Source of the DNA: Iris pallida
Lineage: Eukaryota; Streptophyta; Magnoliopsida; Asparagales; Iridaceae
Reading direction: 5' to 3'
Assembly (NCBI GenBank): GCA_029216955.1
Contig: JANAVB010029819.1
Coordinates: forward strand, 34,914,861 to 34,978,860
Length of the DNA: 64,000 bases
In this document: piece after piece, positions 47,102-59,100 of the stretch
How positions within the stretch are numbered: the stretch's first letter is position 1
Layout: each line of letters opens with the position of its first letter
Position numbers and translations under genes: made by a program
The notes under the pieces: model-generated
Told to the model about the DNA's origin: nothing
Databases searched by the model: none
Seen by the model: the letters and a program-made list of their open reading frames with translations, nothing else

Positions 47102-50100
47102 TCAACCTGCACAAATAGACTTTGGATTCTAAAACAGAACCTGAATGAAAATATGTCAGGTTCGTGTATTGGCAATCAAATGAATTTTGGTTGGTTTCGG
47201 ATTATTAATAAATTCAACCCAAACCCAACCCGTTGATAGCCGTAACAGCAGTAGATATTGTTGTTTGTTTTACTTCTTTGAGACAAAATATCCCCCAATA
47301 GTTTTGAAAATGTAACAATATTAACATGTATGAACATTGTGAATTTGTAGTATACAACTTCCACAAATGTAATGCTTACATTGTGGCAATAAATATTTTT
47401 TATCGACATTGTAGTATGTTAATCTTCTACGTAATAAAAAAGAGCTACATTCGGTATTGACATATCAGTGGGTGAGTATCGGATCGAACATGCCAAAAAA
47501 CGATATGATACGGCCGATACATATTGGTACACAACGATACTACGAACCTTGGTCGAAAATCGAAGTATAGCTCAATTTGCATATGTTATAGTGGCCCTTC
47601 CACTAATACCTTTTTTGCAGTTTCAGCTTCGGTTTCAAGTTTGCATAAAACTTCACACAATTTTTTCTCCCTATCATCAAGTCCTCCTGCATTAAACAAT
47701 ATAATATGAGCTGGCAGACTCAAATGTTATATTTTATATCTTGCTTGATGGCAGCGGATTTCAACCATAAATGTTGCACTCCTGAAGACATGTTTAGTAA
47801 AGAAATAAGTGTCTTCAGTAAACAAGACAGATTAACATACCAGTCCTTGCCATTCCCATTCTCTCAAGGTTCCGCCAAACACTTTCCGGTACTAAAGCAA
47901 TATCCTCGGCGGGAGAATAGAGACATGCAGTTGCAAGAAGACCTATAGAAAGACGAACGACAAGACCCTCTTCCATTGACGGGGAAAGTTTTCCCGTACC
48001 CCGCATTATCGTATTACTTGCTACAAGAAAGGATTGCAGTTGAGCTCTTCCAGCAAATGGAATATAACCTGATAATAAAGCCATTGCATGTGGCTTCAAA
48101 AGCATAGAAGGGTCAGACACAGCCAATGCTGCAACCTTATCCCATGTATTCATAACTATAGCAGATATAATTGATTCAGGAACTGATACGACTAAATCAG
48201 ATTCAACAGAATTCTGCCTAACTTCGTGTGATAATTTGTTTAATCCATCATAACTTTCCAGGCCAACAATCCTTCCGAGATGCTGCAATGCAATAGATCG
48301 TAGTTCTGGTTCTGGATGACACAACATAGCACAGAACAAATCAACCAGTGAATCCTCATTTCCTTCAAGCTTACCAACGCCCCTCATGAATAAAAATGTT
48401 AACCACTTATCTGTCTGCAATCTCCATGAAAGCCTTGGTGCATGAAGAAAGAAATACTTTATCACATGGCATATAGAGCAAATAACACAGTCCAAAGAGA
48501 TGTCTCGGGGAAGGCTGAACAGATAATCAAACATAGTGGATGCTGCCTGCCAGCAGTGACTTCTTTTACCTGTTATGATAGCTCCTATAAGCCCTTCAAG
48601 AGCACTTCTCCAACAATTTGACAAAAGGTCATCTGATATAGACTGATCAAGGATTTCACCATCACCATTCCTAATACGACTACCTACTCCACTAATGGAG
48701 CTCAAACATCTTGCTAACAAGATACATTTTGCTGATGTATATGTGAGCTTCATTGCTAATTGATAATGAAGTTTCCATGTAAACTCAATAGCAGGAATAA
48801 GCTTGGAAACTAACATATCTAACCCTTCTGAAAATTCTTTGATTTCGTCAGTAGATAAATAATGTAACCCTTGATCTAGGAGATCATCAGCATCAACAGT
48901 ATCAACCTCTGTACCCAACTTAGTAAAAGAACTGCAGCTTGCACTTTCCGGAAAAGCACAGGGAAACTTTGAACTCGCGTCAGATGGTTCACTATCCTTG
49001 TATGGTAAAGACATACCATATCGATTCAGATTTTGAATTAGTAATATACGACAGCTGCCCAAGACCTTCTGAAAAGCGCATAGGTAACTATAGAAAGAAG
49101 ATATTGGCTCTGTTGTCGTAAAATCAACCCATTGAAACAATGATTGCAAAATTTCTCTTTTCCGTTTGAAGGACAACTCAGGAAATAGCGCACCCAAAAC
49201 AAATATCATCAATGATCCTTGTCGAGTACCATCCCCAGGAGAATCCTGGCCTTCCTTTCTACACCGAATACTATCAAATAACTCCTCAAAATTTGACTCG
49301 AAATCTAGAGAATGAAGTTCATCAGTAAATTGTGTTCTGTCATCAGTTACCTTTCCCAGAAAGTAAGATATTAATGGCCGCAAAAGACTAAGTACAGAAT
49401 TGAGGAAAGCAACATCACAGTAAAAGGCTCTACACAATGATATCAAAACTTGTGCTATCCTGGGCATCTCAGGAACCATTGCTTCCATGTGCTCACTTAT
49501 AATTGATTCAAGTAAATAGAGGACAATTGCTTTAGCGTTTACAGAAGCATATCCTTTCAAACGGTCAGCATTCCTTGTGTCACGGAGGCTTTTTCCTGTT
49601 TCAGAATATGTCCACATGCACAAATCAGAAAACCAACAAAGTATATCTGGCACAGCATTGCAAGGTAGAGATATTAACTGCAGTCCCACAGCTTCCAAAA
49701 TTATTTCTCCAAAGCTTCCAAATTGCTCTCTCATATTTGGGAAGAACTTATGCAGATCGGGATAAAGAACACGGAATGACTCTTGATCACTAGACCGACC
49801 ATAAGGCCCAAATTTATTCTCAAAATGTTGTTCGGTAGCTGACAGGTCTGTATCTGATGCCTTAACCTTCGGATCAGCTATTTTATCAATTAATGCAAGT
49901 TCATCTGAAAATATTGATAATAAAGACGTGAGTTGGGAAAGATCAGAAGCAAGAAACAATCCATCCTTTATGTACTGCTTCGCATGACGAGAAACAGCCA
50001 TCCACCCTAGAAACCGAGTAAGTGGATATGGGTTATTTGAGAACTTTGAGATTTTGTGCATCCAGGATGAAGGAGGAATTAGGCATTTGTATTGTCCATT

Positions 50101-53100
50101 CATTCTATTTCTTATGAAGTCTACGCCATCATCACTTCCAGAGGATGCTATAACCAATCTTTGAAGAAGTGACCATCGCCTTTGTACGCCATGTAACTGT
50201 TCCATATCAAAGTGCATGTTTCCCTCTTTGAGTTGATAATATAAAGATTTAATCAATTCGTTCAGACTGTCAGCTGACTGCAGAATGATGTCGATCACAT
50301 TTTCAGGGGGGCAAAAAAGTTCTGTTGCACAACGCAAAAGAAAGAGTAGACTTTGTAAGAGAATTTCATGTGAAGAATGTTGTTCCCTTTGTAACTGTTG
50401 CATCACAAAGTCACAGAGCAATGTCTGATTATGCCGAACCAAAGTTATCGCATCAGCAGATTGTAAATCCAGTGGGTTTTTATCTATACCCTGTTCTCTG
50501 CTATCAGAATCATGTGGATGTGGTTCAACAGGAGATATTGTTGCCTGGTATTCCTTGTGCAATTTGGCAGCTTGGATGAGTATCTGTAGGACGGTTTCGT
50601 CCCTTTTTGCTTCAAGATTAGCTATTTTCTCCAGATCAGTATTCTTTTTCCGGAAGCCCCTGCCAAGCTCCAACAAATTGTCGTTTTGCTTCATCTTGGA
50701 CTTGATAGTGTTGATCTGATCAATAAGCTTGGATGTGGGTCTGAAGGAAACCATGAAAAAGGGATTGACATAGCATTCTGCAGCTAAGAGCAAAGCATCT
50801 ATAGCAGCATCATGACCCTCTGAAGTAATGTCATGCTGAGAGCATAAATCCAATGCTAGGCGTTGAAACTCAGAAGCCCTAATCTCACAATCTTGATGAT
50901 CTAAAAGTTGCAAATAGTCTGCTTGCAGATTTAAGTAATCAACAAAAAAACTGTTAGCCAACTGGATGTTATTGCCAGAAGTCTCCTCTGCCATACATTT
51001 TCCTTCTGTGCTACCATGACTAGATTTTGAACTTCTATCAGGACCGCTTCCCATAAAATTGTTAGCCAGATTTGTGAATACCAGTTTCTTCAATTCTGGA
51101 GGGGCAAACAGAAGGTTGGTCTCTTCAAAAGCATCAAATTTCACAGGTAATTCAGGCACGTCAATCTTCTCATCAGCTCCGCCAGCGCTACTAGATTTCA
51201 ATGAGACACAATGAGGGTGGACAGAAGTGCCAATTGAGCCAGTCAAAGGTTCCAGATCAATCACTTTAGAAACTGAACATTTGCATAGATCAATGTCAGG
51301 AGGCAATGGCATGTGCGGCCCCAGAACAGAAAGAAGTACACTGCATTGGAAGAAAAGAGATTGTACAGGTAATACTAAAACTAAATGGAAAATGCAACAT
51401 CTAAGTTTCCTAACAATAATAATAATAACTTTGCAAATTTCAAAGTTACCAATTTGGAACGGATTTATTCACCACTTCCAATTGAAAAACAAATCTTAGT
51501 GATTTAGAAGCAGACATAACTATAGAAATGTTTGGAATTTTTAAAACTGCTTGGAATTTACAAAACTATATAACCAATACCAGTAAGCTCCCATGTAAAG
51601 TAATATCCATTACCATATCTTTGTTGTGAATTTGCTTCTCTATATGTGACGAACTTCCAAAGTATCCAAATCAGCACACACAAAAAGCAAAGAATTTTTA
51701 CAGTAACAAAGTAGCAGAGCAAAACCTTGGAGCGACACAGCCGCGTCTCCACTCAGATTCTAGGGATGGAAGAACAGCAGGCCTTCTAGCTGCTGTACGA
51801 ATTATATTAAGCACAATTGCACAACTTCTCTCCTGCTTTTCTAGAAATACAGCAGAAACATCGCCAAAAGCAATCGTATTTTTCATGGCAGTCATTGCAG
51901 GGTCGAGGAAGGGTTCTAGCATTTCGAGAAGAAATAAAAGCTTATGCTTATTTTCCTGAGAATCATAAAACCAAAATTTCTCACAATTATACCAGGAAGG
52001 ACATAACTGATTGGATACCATATAATTCACTAAAGAAGAAGGCGAGCCTGAATTACACGTGACAAAATTATGTTGACATAAAAAGATCATCACATAACAC
52101 ACCTTATAATTTGCTAGTACATCATCCATGTACCCAGACAAAGCTAGTATAATATACTTCAGAGCAGCACGTGCACGGGGCTGAGGAGCACCCTGAAAGA
52201 TACATCAAAACTCTAAGAAGAGAAAGACGGTATATACAACAAACTAAACTCATAGATGCATTCATCAAGCAAAAGTGATAAACCAGTCATTAGAAATGTG
52301 TTGGAGATTAGTGCCCGTTCCAAGTTCTAAACATCAACTTGAAGAGAACTGAATAAAACCAACCTAAAGTACATAAGACCAATTACAAGTTGATGGATAA
52401 GATTGCCATATTTATTTCTCAAGTAAAACAGAAAAGAAAACAAGAATACTTTTGGTGCATCAATTCATAAAATAGACTGGGTTGATTGATTGAATGTACA
52501 AATTTCAGGCAGGTGTAAGTCTAGAATTCCTACATAGATTATGTCAAACAGAGTTCTTTTAACAGATAAGGTTAAATTGAGTTGCAAAGCCTACATAAAG
52601 CTTAATCAGTCACAAGATGAAGCCAACAATATGAAGATGAACATTCTTCCCAATGTTCCACAAGTAACACTAAAAGCTGCTTCTGAAGGCATAAGAAAAA
52701 ATTCGCTAAAGCAATACTTGAACAACTTCTATAAATTTATGAGGAATTAAGAAAAGTAGTAATCCCACCAACCCAAAGGCACCTTAACTAAAATAGCAAA
52801 GAAGATCCAGATTATCGTACATACATTTGAGAATTCATTAAATGCGTAGAGTTTTGCTCAGGCAACTGAACATACTTGTGAAACCTCAACTGATGTCACG
52901 AGTGAAGATGGCTGACAACCCAAAAACTTGCCCAACCATTCTACAACCATCGGACAAGGTATATATAAGAGAATTTACGACATACAGTCCATGGTATCTT
53001 TTCATTGAAGTCCCTGCTGCTGCTGCAGCAAAACCCCAAAGTTGTAACGAGGATTAAATATTTATATCATCCAACATGACATCCCCCCCCCCCCTCCCCC

Positions 53101-56100
53101 CTCTCTCAGGTCAAAGATCCATTTTATGCTCAAAATGTGCGCCTAACTATCCAAAATCGGATTGCCTACATACCATGTTATAGTCCCTGCCACTACACCA
53201 AATTCCAAAGTTTTAGTGACGCTTCAATATTTATATTATTCCAACACTTTCTAATAGGTGTTAATCACATAAAATGCAATAAACATGCCTTTGCAGTTGT
53301 TAAGAATGGTTATCCTTTTTTTAGCTATTTAACTCTTATGAACATTGACATTGTCTTCTTCCATTTTCTCTTATTTCAGATCAAAATTCCTTTATTTAAA
53401 CAGTAGCACATGTTAGTTCAAAGTAAACATGATCACAAATTCACAAAACTTGCAATACCTTATGACTAACCAAGACATGTAGCTAAGATCTCCCTGACTG
53501 ACTAGCATAGTCCATGCCAGATTCTGGTTCTTCACTAGGCAATGTATTTCTTAGGTTCTCTTATGAGATAAAACATAATTCACAAGGTCTCTTATGAGAT
53601 AACAAGGGCATAGGGAAAAAATACATCAAGTTAAGATCACAAGCGATGAGTATAATTGGAGATAAGGAGTACTGTGATCTGGAAAGCAGAAATAGATTGA
53701 ATAATCTGATTTTAGAAGTACATGATTGTCATGCAGATTAAATTATGTTAAACATTGGAGTCTGGAACAAAAATATAAGGAAAATATAGGTACTAAGGTT
53801 TTAGAATAAGGTAAGGAACATTTGAGTCACTTTACGGAACAAAGTAAAACTGAATTCTGAATAGTATAATAAAATTATGTAATAGCAATCTACTTTCAAA
53901 TTAAGAGACATACAAGTATCTCATAAACAATCAAAATATAGAAGATGTAATAACAACAGGAGATGAAGTAAATTTGTCCTACTGTTAGATAACATAAACT
54001 TTCAGCACAATGTAAAACAGGAGAAAAGAAAACACTACCTGAATAATTCCCAGAAGATCCTCCAAAAGTTCAATTGCAAGATCCACCTGCATCAAAGCAA
54101 ACCATTTACTTAATATGCAGTACTTGACTACATATTGACATAGTTCAGGAAAAAAAAAACCTTCAGAACAACAGTAGATATCCATGGCAAAAATGGCCCA
54201 GAACACAGATCTACCAGCAAGCAAGCAGCCTTTGACTGATGATGGTCAAAAGGTAGAAATTAGTTTCTTATCAAGATGGGGAAACTTACTAAACGAGCTA
54301 TGCAAGAATTACGAAATCTAACTAGAGTCTGGCAAATGATAAGATATTTGAACATAAACCAAAATGAATAATGAAATCTGAATTGACAAACATGAGACGA
54401 TGAGAATGAAGACAAATAGCCAGCACATGCACGAAGAAGAGGGCGGTGGACTGATGATGACGACATTGTTACTATCTGCAATCACATTTTGATATCAAAT
54501 ATTAACACTATCCAACAAGATATAGAAGATATCAAAAATATAGAAGGATTACTATTTGAAACCTGAGATATAGCATGTTGTACAGAAGCATGTTTCCACT
54601 GAGAGAAACTATCATCCACTTGATCTGGACTATTGACAGGAGGACGAAGCGCTGTGGAAATGAATACAAAACTAGAAATCAGTTTCTTTCTATTTCTTTA
54701 AAAAAAAACTTGGCATACAAGACATAGAAAACACATCACCTGGAAGCAATGCTTGAACAAGTGGTAATACAGACCAAAAGTCAGAACTGATATCAGCCAA
54801 TTTGCAGCAGACAAGAGGCTTCATATTTAATTGAGAAGCACATTTAGCAATAAACAACACCAACAACAATAATAAAAGTAATAATATGGTATATAATTAA
54901 AAAAAACAAGCAAGTCGGCAATTACTTGTGAAGCACAAGCATATAGGACATGGAAAATGCCTTCTTCAACTGAAGCAATATCCAATATATTCACATATGT
55001 GGCATCCCAACGGACATCCGATATCTTATACTCTTCTCCAAACAAGCTCGAGTAATCAACAAGATGCACATTACTAAGAGCTTCGGTTTTGGCAACTGCA
55101 TCGGAGCTGGACAACGTCATTTCACCAGAAGAATCTTCTTGAGATGTAATAGGCTCTATAAGCTTATGCAAAGCTCCTGAAGCCTGAAAATTGACAATAA
55201 TACAACAAACAATAAAAGAGGTCCTTTCTTAAGGGGGTCCTTTCATAAAGGAACACATACATTTTCACCACGAATAACGTAAAGATAGATTAATACATAC
55301 TATACGGCAAACAGTTCCAAGATGTGAATCTTTGTATGCTTTCTTTAGTAGCAGGAAAACAATATCAGGTCGAAATGCTATGAAGCTAGAAGCAGGTTGA
55401 GCAAAAGGCGATGAACTGCGAGAAGGTCTCCTCGATTGAACCTGATACACAATTTCGCTGAGAACATTAACAACAAATGTTGCCAATCTACAAACTTATC
55501 TCAATGAATTTTGTGAAATACATGAAGATGACACGAGCTCATCCGTGTTAATAAAAGCTATACATAATTGCATAAAGATGTGTCTAAAAGCAAAAAAAAA
55601 AAAATGCAATTGTTAAGTCTATACAGATTATAACCATTTGATTAGTTGGTAAACCACAGTATTATATATATTATTGTAAAGAAACCTAGTAGGTTGCTGA
55701 ATGAAGAAATGAAGAGAGATTTAGTAGCAAGAATAATTATAAAAAATAAAAATCACTTTAATATTATACAGTGCATCATCACACGGTCGAGGCTGTAAGA
55801 ACTTACAAAAAATAAAACCCTAAGCAAATTTGGGAAACAACTACAAAATGATCATTCCATAAACATACTGTGAAAAAGAAAAAGAATTTCGTTGCAAGCA
55901 TATCGGGAAATTTTTGATACAAAATCATATGTATTCTTCATTTACACTACAAGGCATCAAATTGAAACATCATAATTAAAGAAGGATTAGTGAAATTCAT
56001 GCTCTTATGTCAAATGCAAGATAGAGAATAGTGTCATATTGATAGTTTTGATACCTTAACTGATAAATTACGAAAGTGACAATAAAGATGTCAAAGAGCC

Positions 56101-59100
56101 TCCATATGTCAAAGATTTGATTTAAATCTAAGAGTATACATGATTTCACCATAATAACTATTTCTGACACTATTGTAGTTCCGCTAATCAGCTAGACCAG
56201 TATACTGCTAGTTTTCAATCAGCATATTGACTGGCTTCCTGCCAAAACTAGGCCATAAAATCCTGATACATGCTAACATATAAGATGATATGCCGGACCA
56301 TAATTGAACATATTTGTTTATTATCTACCACGCTACAACTCTTAATTCCAGCCAAGGAACCATGATTTAACTATGGATTGCAGTATCGACTGGTACCGAT
56401 ATGGTTTGGCATGTCTGGATCCAATACCGATCGCTACAAATACTGACCGATATCGATGTTGGGGATCTTTTCCAGTCAATTCAGCAGGAAAAATTGAACG
56501 AAAACGATATAAAAATGGAAAATAGTGGCAACGCAATTACTCACTGACAATGTTATAGTGTATCGATATGATTTCTTATTGATAAATTATAACCTTTACC
56601 ATTTGTCGAAGGCATATATCTATAAATTGACAACATTCATTCATATTAATATTATTCCATTTAAAACTAACGAGAAGGAATGTCATGTCTAAATCTATCA
56701 AACATATCGCACAGGTAAACCAATCAGCATGGGGACTATTATTTCATTCAATTTCAAAACTACTAAAACAACACAAATATTACTTAAAATTATGCCTAAA
56801 TGTGTAAAATATTTTTTCTAAATTTTTAATAATTTATTAATAATTATTTACTTTTCTATACCAAAAAATTCGATACTCCGACCCAAACCACAGATATTGC
56901 TGATATCGACATTCATATGAAAGATCCAATATCAGTACCAATACTGTTACTGCGAACCCAGACATTTAAGTGCACAATAGCCAATAAATCTTATTATGGG
57001 ACACCCTAGGCCCCTTAAGTGGCTTGGTCAATATTTAACTCATGTATGTCATGGACGTTAAGTATAATATCACAAATTGATCAATCACTACAGCATATGC
57101 TCATAAATAACTGCTGCTATAATTCAGACTAATTTTCAATAATGTATTTCAGTTTCTTTCTTCATAACTAGATTTTTATTCCTCTCTTTTATAGGCATAC
57201 ATCAAATTCCACTTTTAAAACCGAAAATCAATGCTAGTTTGTTTCCTAATTTGGAATCTTACTTGCAATAAGAACATTACTATTGCAATTTTTCTGTCAG
57301 AAATGTTTTTTTGGGGTCTTTTGAGAAAGGATGCTTATTTTCCAGGCTCCCAAGGTGTTTCACTTTATGTAACTCTATATTGTGCGCATACACGCTTATA
57401 TATAGGGCAAATTGCAGGGAAGTCCCTTAAGTTTCCTTTTTGTTGCAAATATCCAATCCTTGAACAGTATAGTATTAACATTTTACCCCTACCATAAATC
57501 CTAGCTCAAAACCATCAATGTGTAAGATGACAAAAGACACTCCCAATTTCAAACATTTTAATTAAGAAGCAATTATGAGAGAAAAATTATAAAAAAAAAA
57601 ACTCTCCTCTATTGTCTCTGACTCTCTTGTATGGACTCTTCATTCTACCTCCCTCCTCCCTCCACACAACCCCTCCCCCCCCCCCCCCTTTTTTTCCTCT
57701 TGCATTTCTCTTGCCTAAATGGATACTTCTAGTTCCATTTTATAAATTTCGAGGCAGGTTTATTTAGTATACAATTCTCAAAATAATCTAATCCAAACTA
57801 GATGCCGCCCTTTTCTGTTTATAGATCAAACCTAATGCTCAACTCTTTGAAATAGTTCAAAATACTTCTATTTATCAGATAAGATACAAAACTACAAGTG
57901 TTGTTTTAAAGCTTGCAGCAAATCAGAACTTATAGTTAAGTGATAAAGTAGTATAAAATTATCTACAAATCTTACAGAAAAACAAAACCTAATACAGACC
58001 AAAGTAGACAAGTAGAGAAGAGGGGAAGAAGATGGAAGGAGGGAGGCCAAATGGAGTGACAAGGATGTCACCACCTATCACTCGTTAGAGGAAGATGTCG
58101 AGTAACTAAAACTAATTACCCTTCTCTCTCTTCATCCTTGCCAATTGCGCAACAAAATTGTGATGGTCATGGATCTCTCTCTCTCCCCTCCCCCCCCCCC
58201 CCCCCCCCCCCCCCCATCCTATCCTACAGCCGTGCTTGCTACTGCAATAAGATATTACTTACTTTCTCACTTTTGCATCTCCACATATCTTTTCACTCAC
58301 CCGTTCACTACAAAAGAATCTTCTCTTTCTACCTACTTCTAATGCATGTTCTAGTCAACAGGTGGGAGAAGGAATATAAGAGGGATATAAGTGAAAGAGA
58401 AAAGAAGGAAAGGAATCGAGGGATTGGTTGCGGGAAGTGACGAACAGTAGCCACTACCACCACAGCCAACATGCAGGAGGATATAACAGAAGAAGGATGG
58501 AAGGGAAGGAGAGGGGATGGGTCCTCTGTCATCATCAGTGCCCTTTTGTGAGGGAGAGGAATATAGGAGAGGAGCAGTTTTACTGTTTTTATTCATATAT
58601 TTCTTCTTTTGGAGAGGGATAATTTTGCCATTAATAATTTTAGTGGATTTGGCTACTGCCAAGGAAAGGCCAAAATAATTCTTATTAATTTAGGGGGCAT
58701 TTCCAAACTGCCACAGAAAATTTTAGGGGAGGACAGATAACTAAACTAGGAGGTATGTTGTAACGAGATATATTAAGATACTTTATGGAAGGTTGAGGAA
58801 GAGAAGAGCAAATAGTTATTAAACATAAAGTGATATAACGTGCATATAATGTAGTAACAGTATCATATTCATTTTCTATTATTCATACAAGAATATTTTA
58901 CAGGAAAATATTTCTTCTTTTTTGAGCTTTCCTTACCATGACGTCCTACATTTTTAGGATGTACCATGTTTAATCTGCCATTTCATGTCCGTATCAATCA
59001 ACATAATTTCAGATAAACCAATGCAAATGATCATTTGCGAGAATACAAAAAAGGAAATATATTAACAACCGTTCTTAGGGTAAAAGAAACCTACCTCAAA

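Larger units (their letters stand above)
37072..47609 (-). other. Host intron expanded to 10.5 kb by LINEs and SINEs
   Basis: The intron runs from donor AAG|GTATTA (after 47610) to acceptor GCAAG before 37071. About 9 kb is LINE-3, LINE-2 and SINEs separated by (AT)n. Outer parts (37100-37605 and 47100-47600) share sequence styles such as AACCCGAACC-type and GTATCG-type words and may be one older repeat element split by the later insertions. Confidence 0.82.

Noticed and set aside
51300..51312. ATG at 51312 as the start of a 1,165-residue gene
   Set aside because: The frame continues upstream to a good acceptor at 51340 and joins exon 51955-51726 in phase, so the ATG is internal.
47841..51340. 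Central exon taken as a nucleolar Npa1/URB1-type protein
   Set aside because: The solenoid-like character first suggested it, but the joined N-terminal exons show a CRYVRI discoidin-like pattern and the C-terminus a long coiled coil with a KWERKHS end. Neither belongs to URB1 as I know it.
55442..55487. Extension of exon 55441-55301 to an AG at 55489 (LATFVVNVLSEIVYQ)
   Set aside because: It is open, but it would need two extra bases from the previous exon, which ends in phase 0. The acceptor GTATCAG at 55441 fits the phase.
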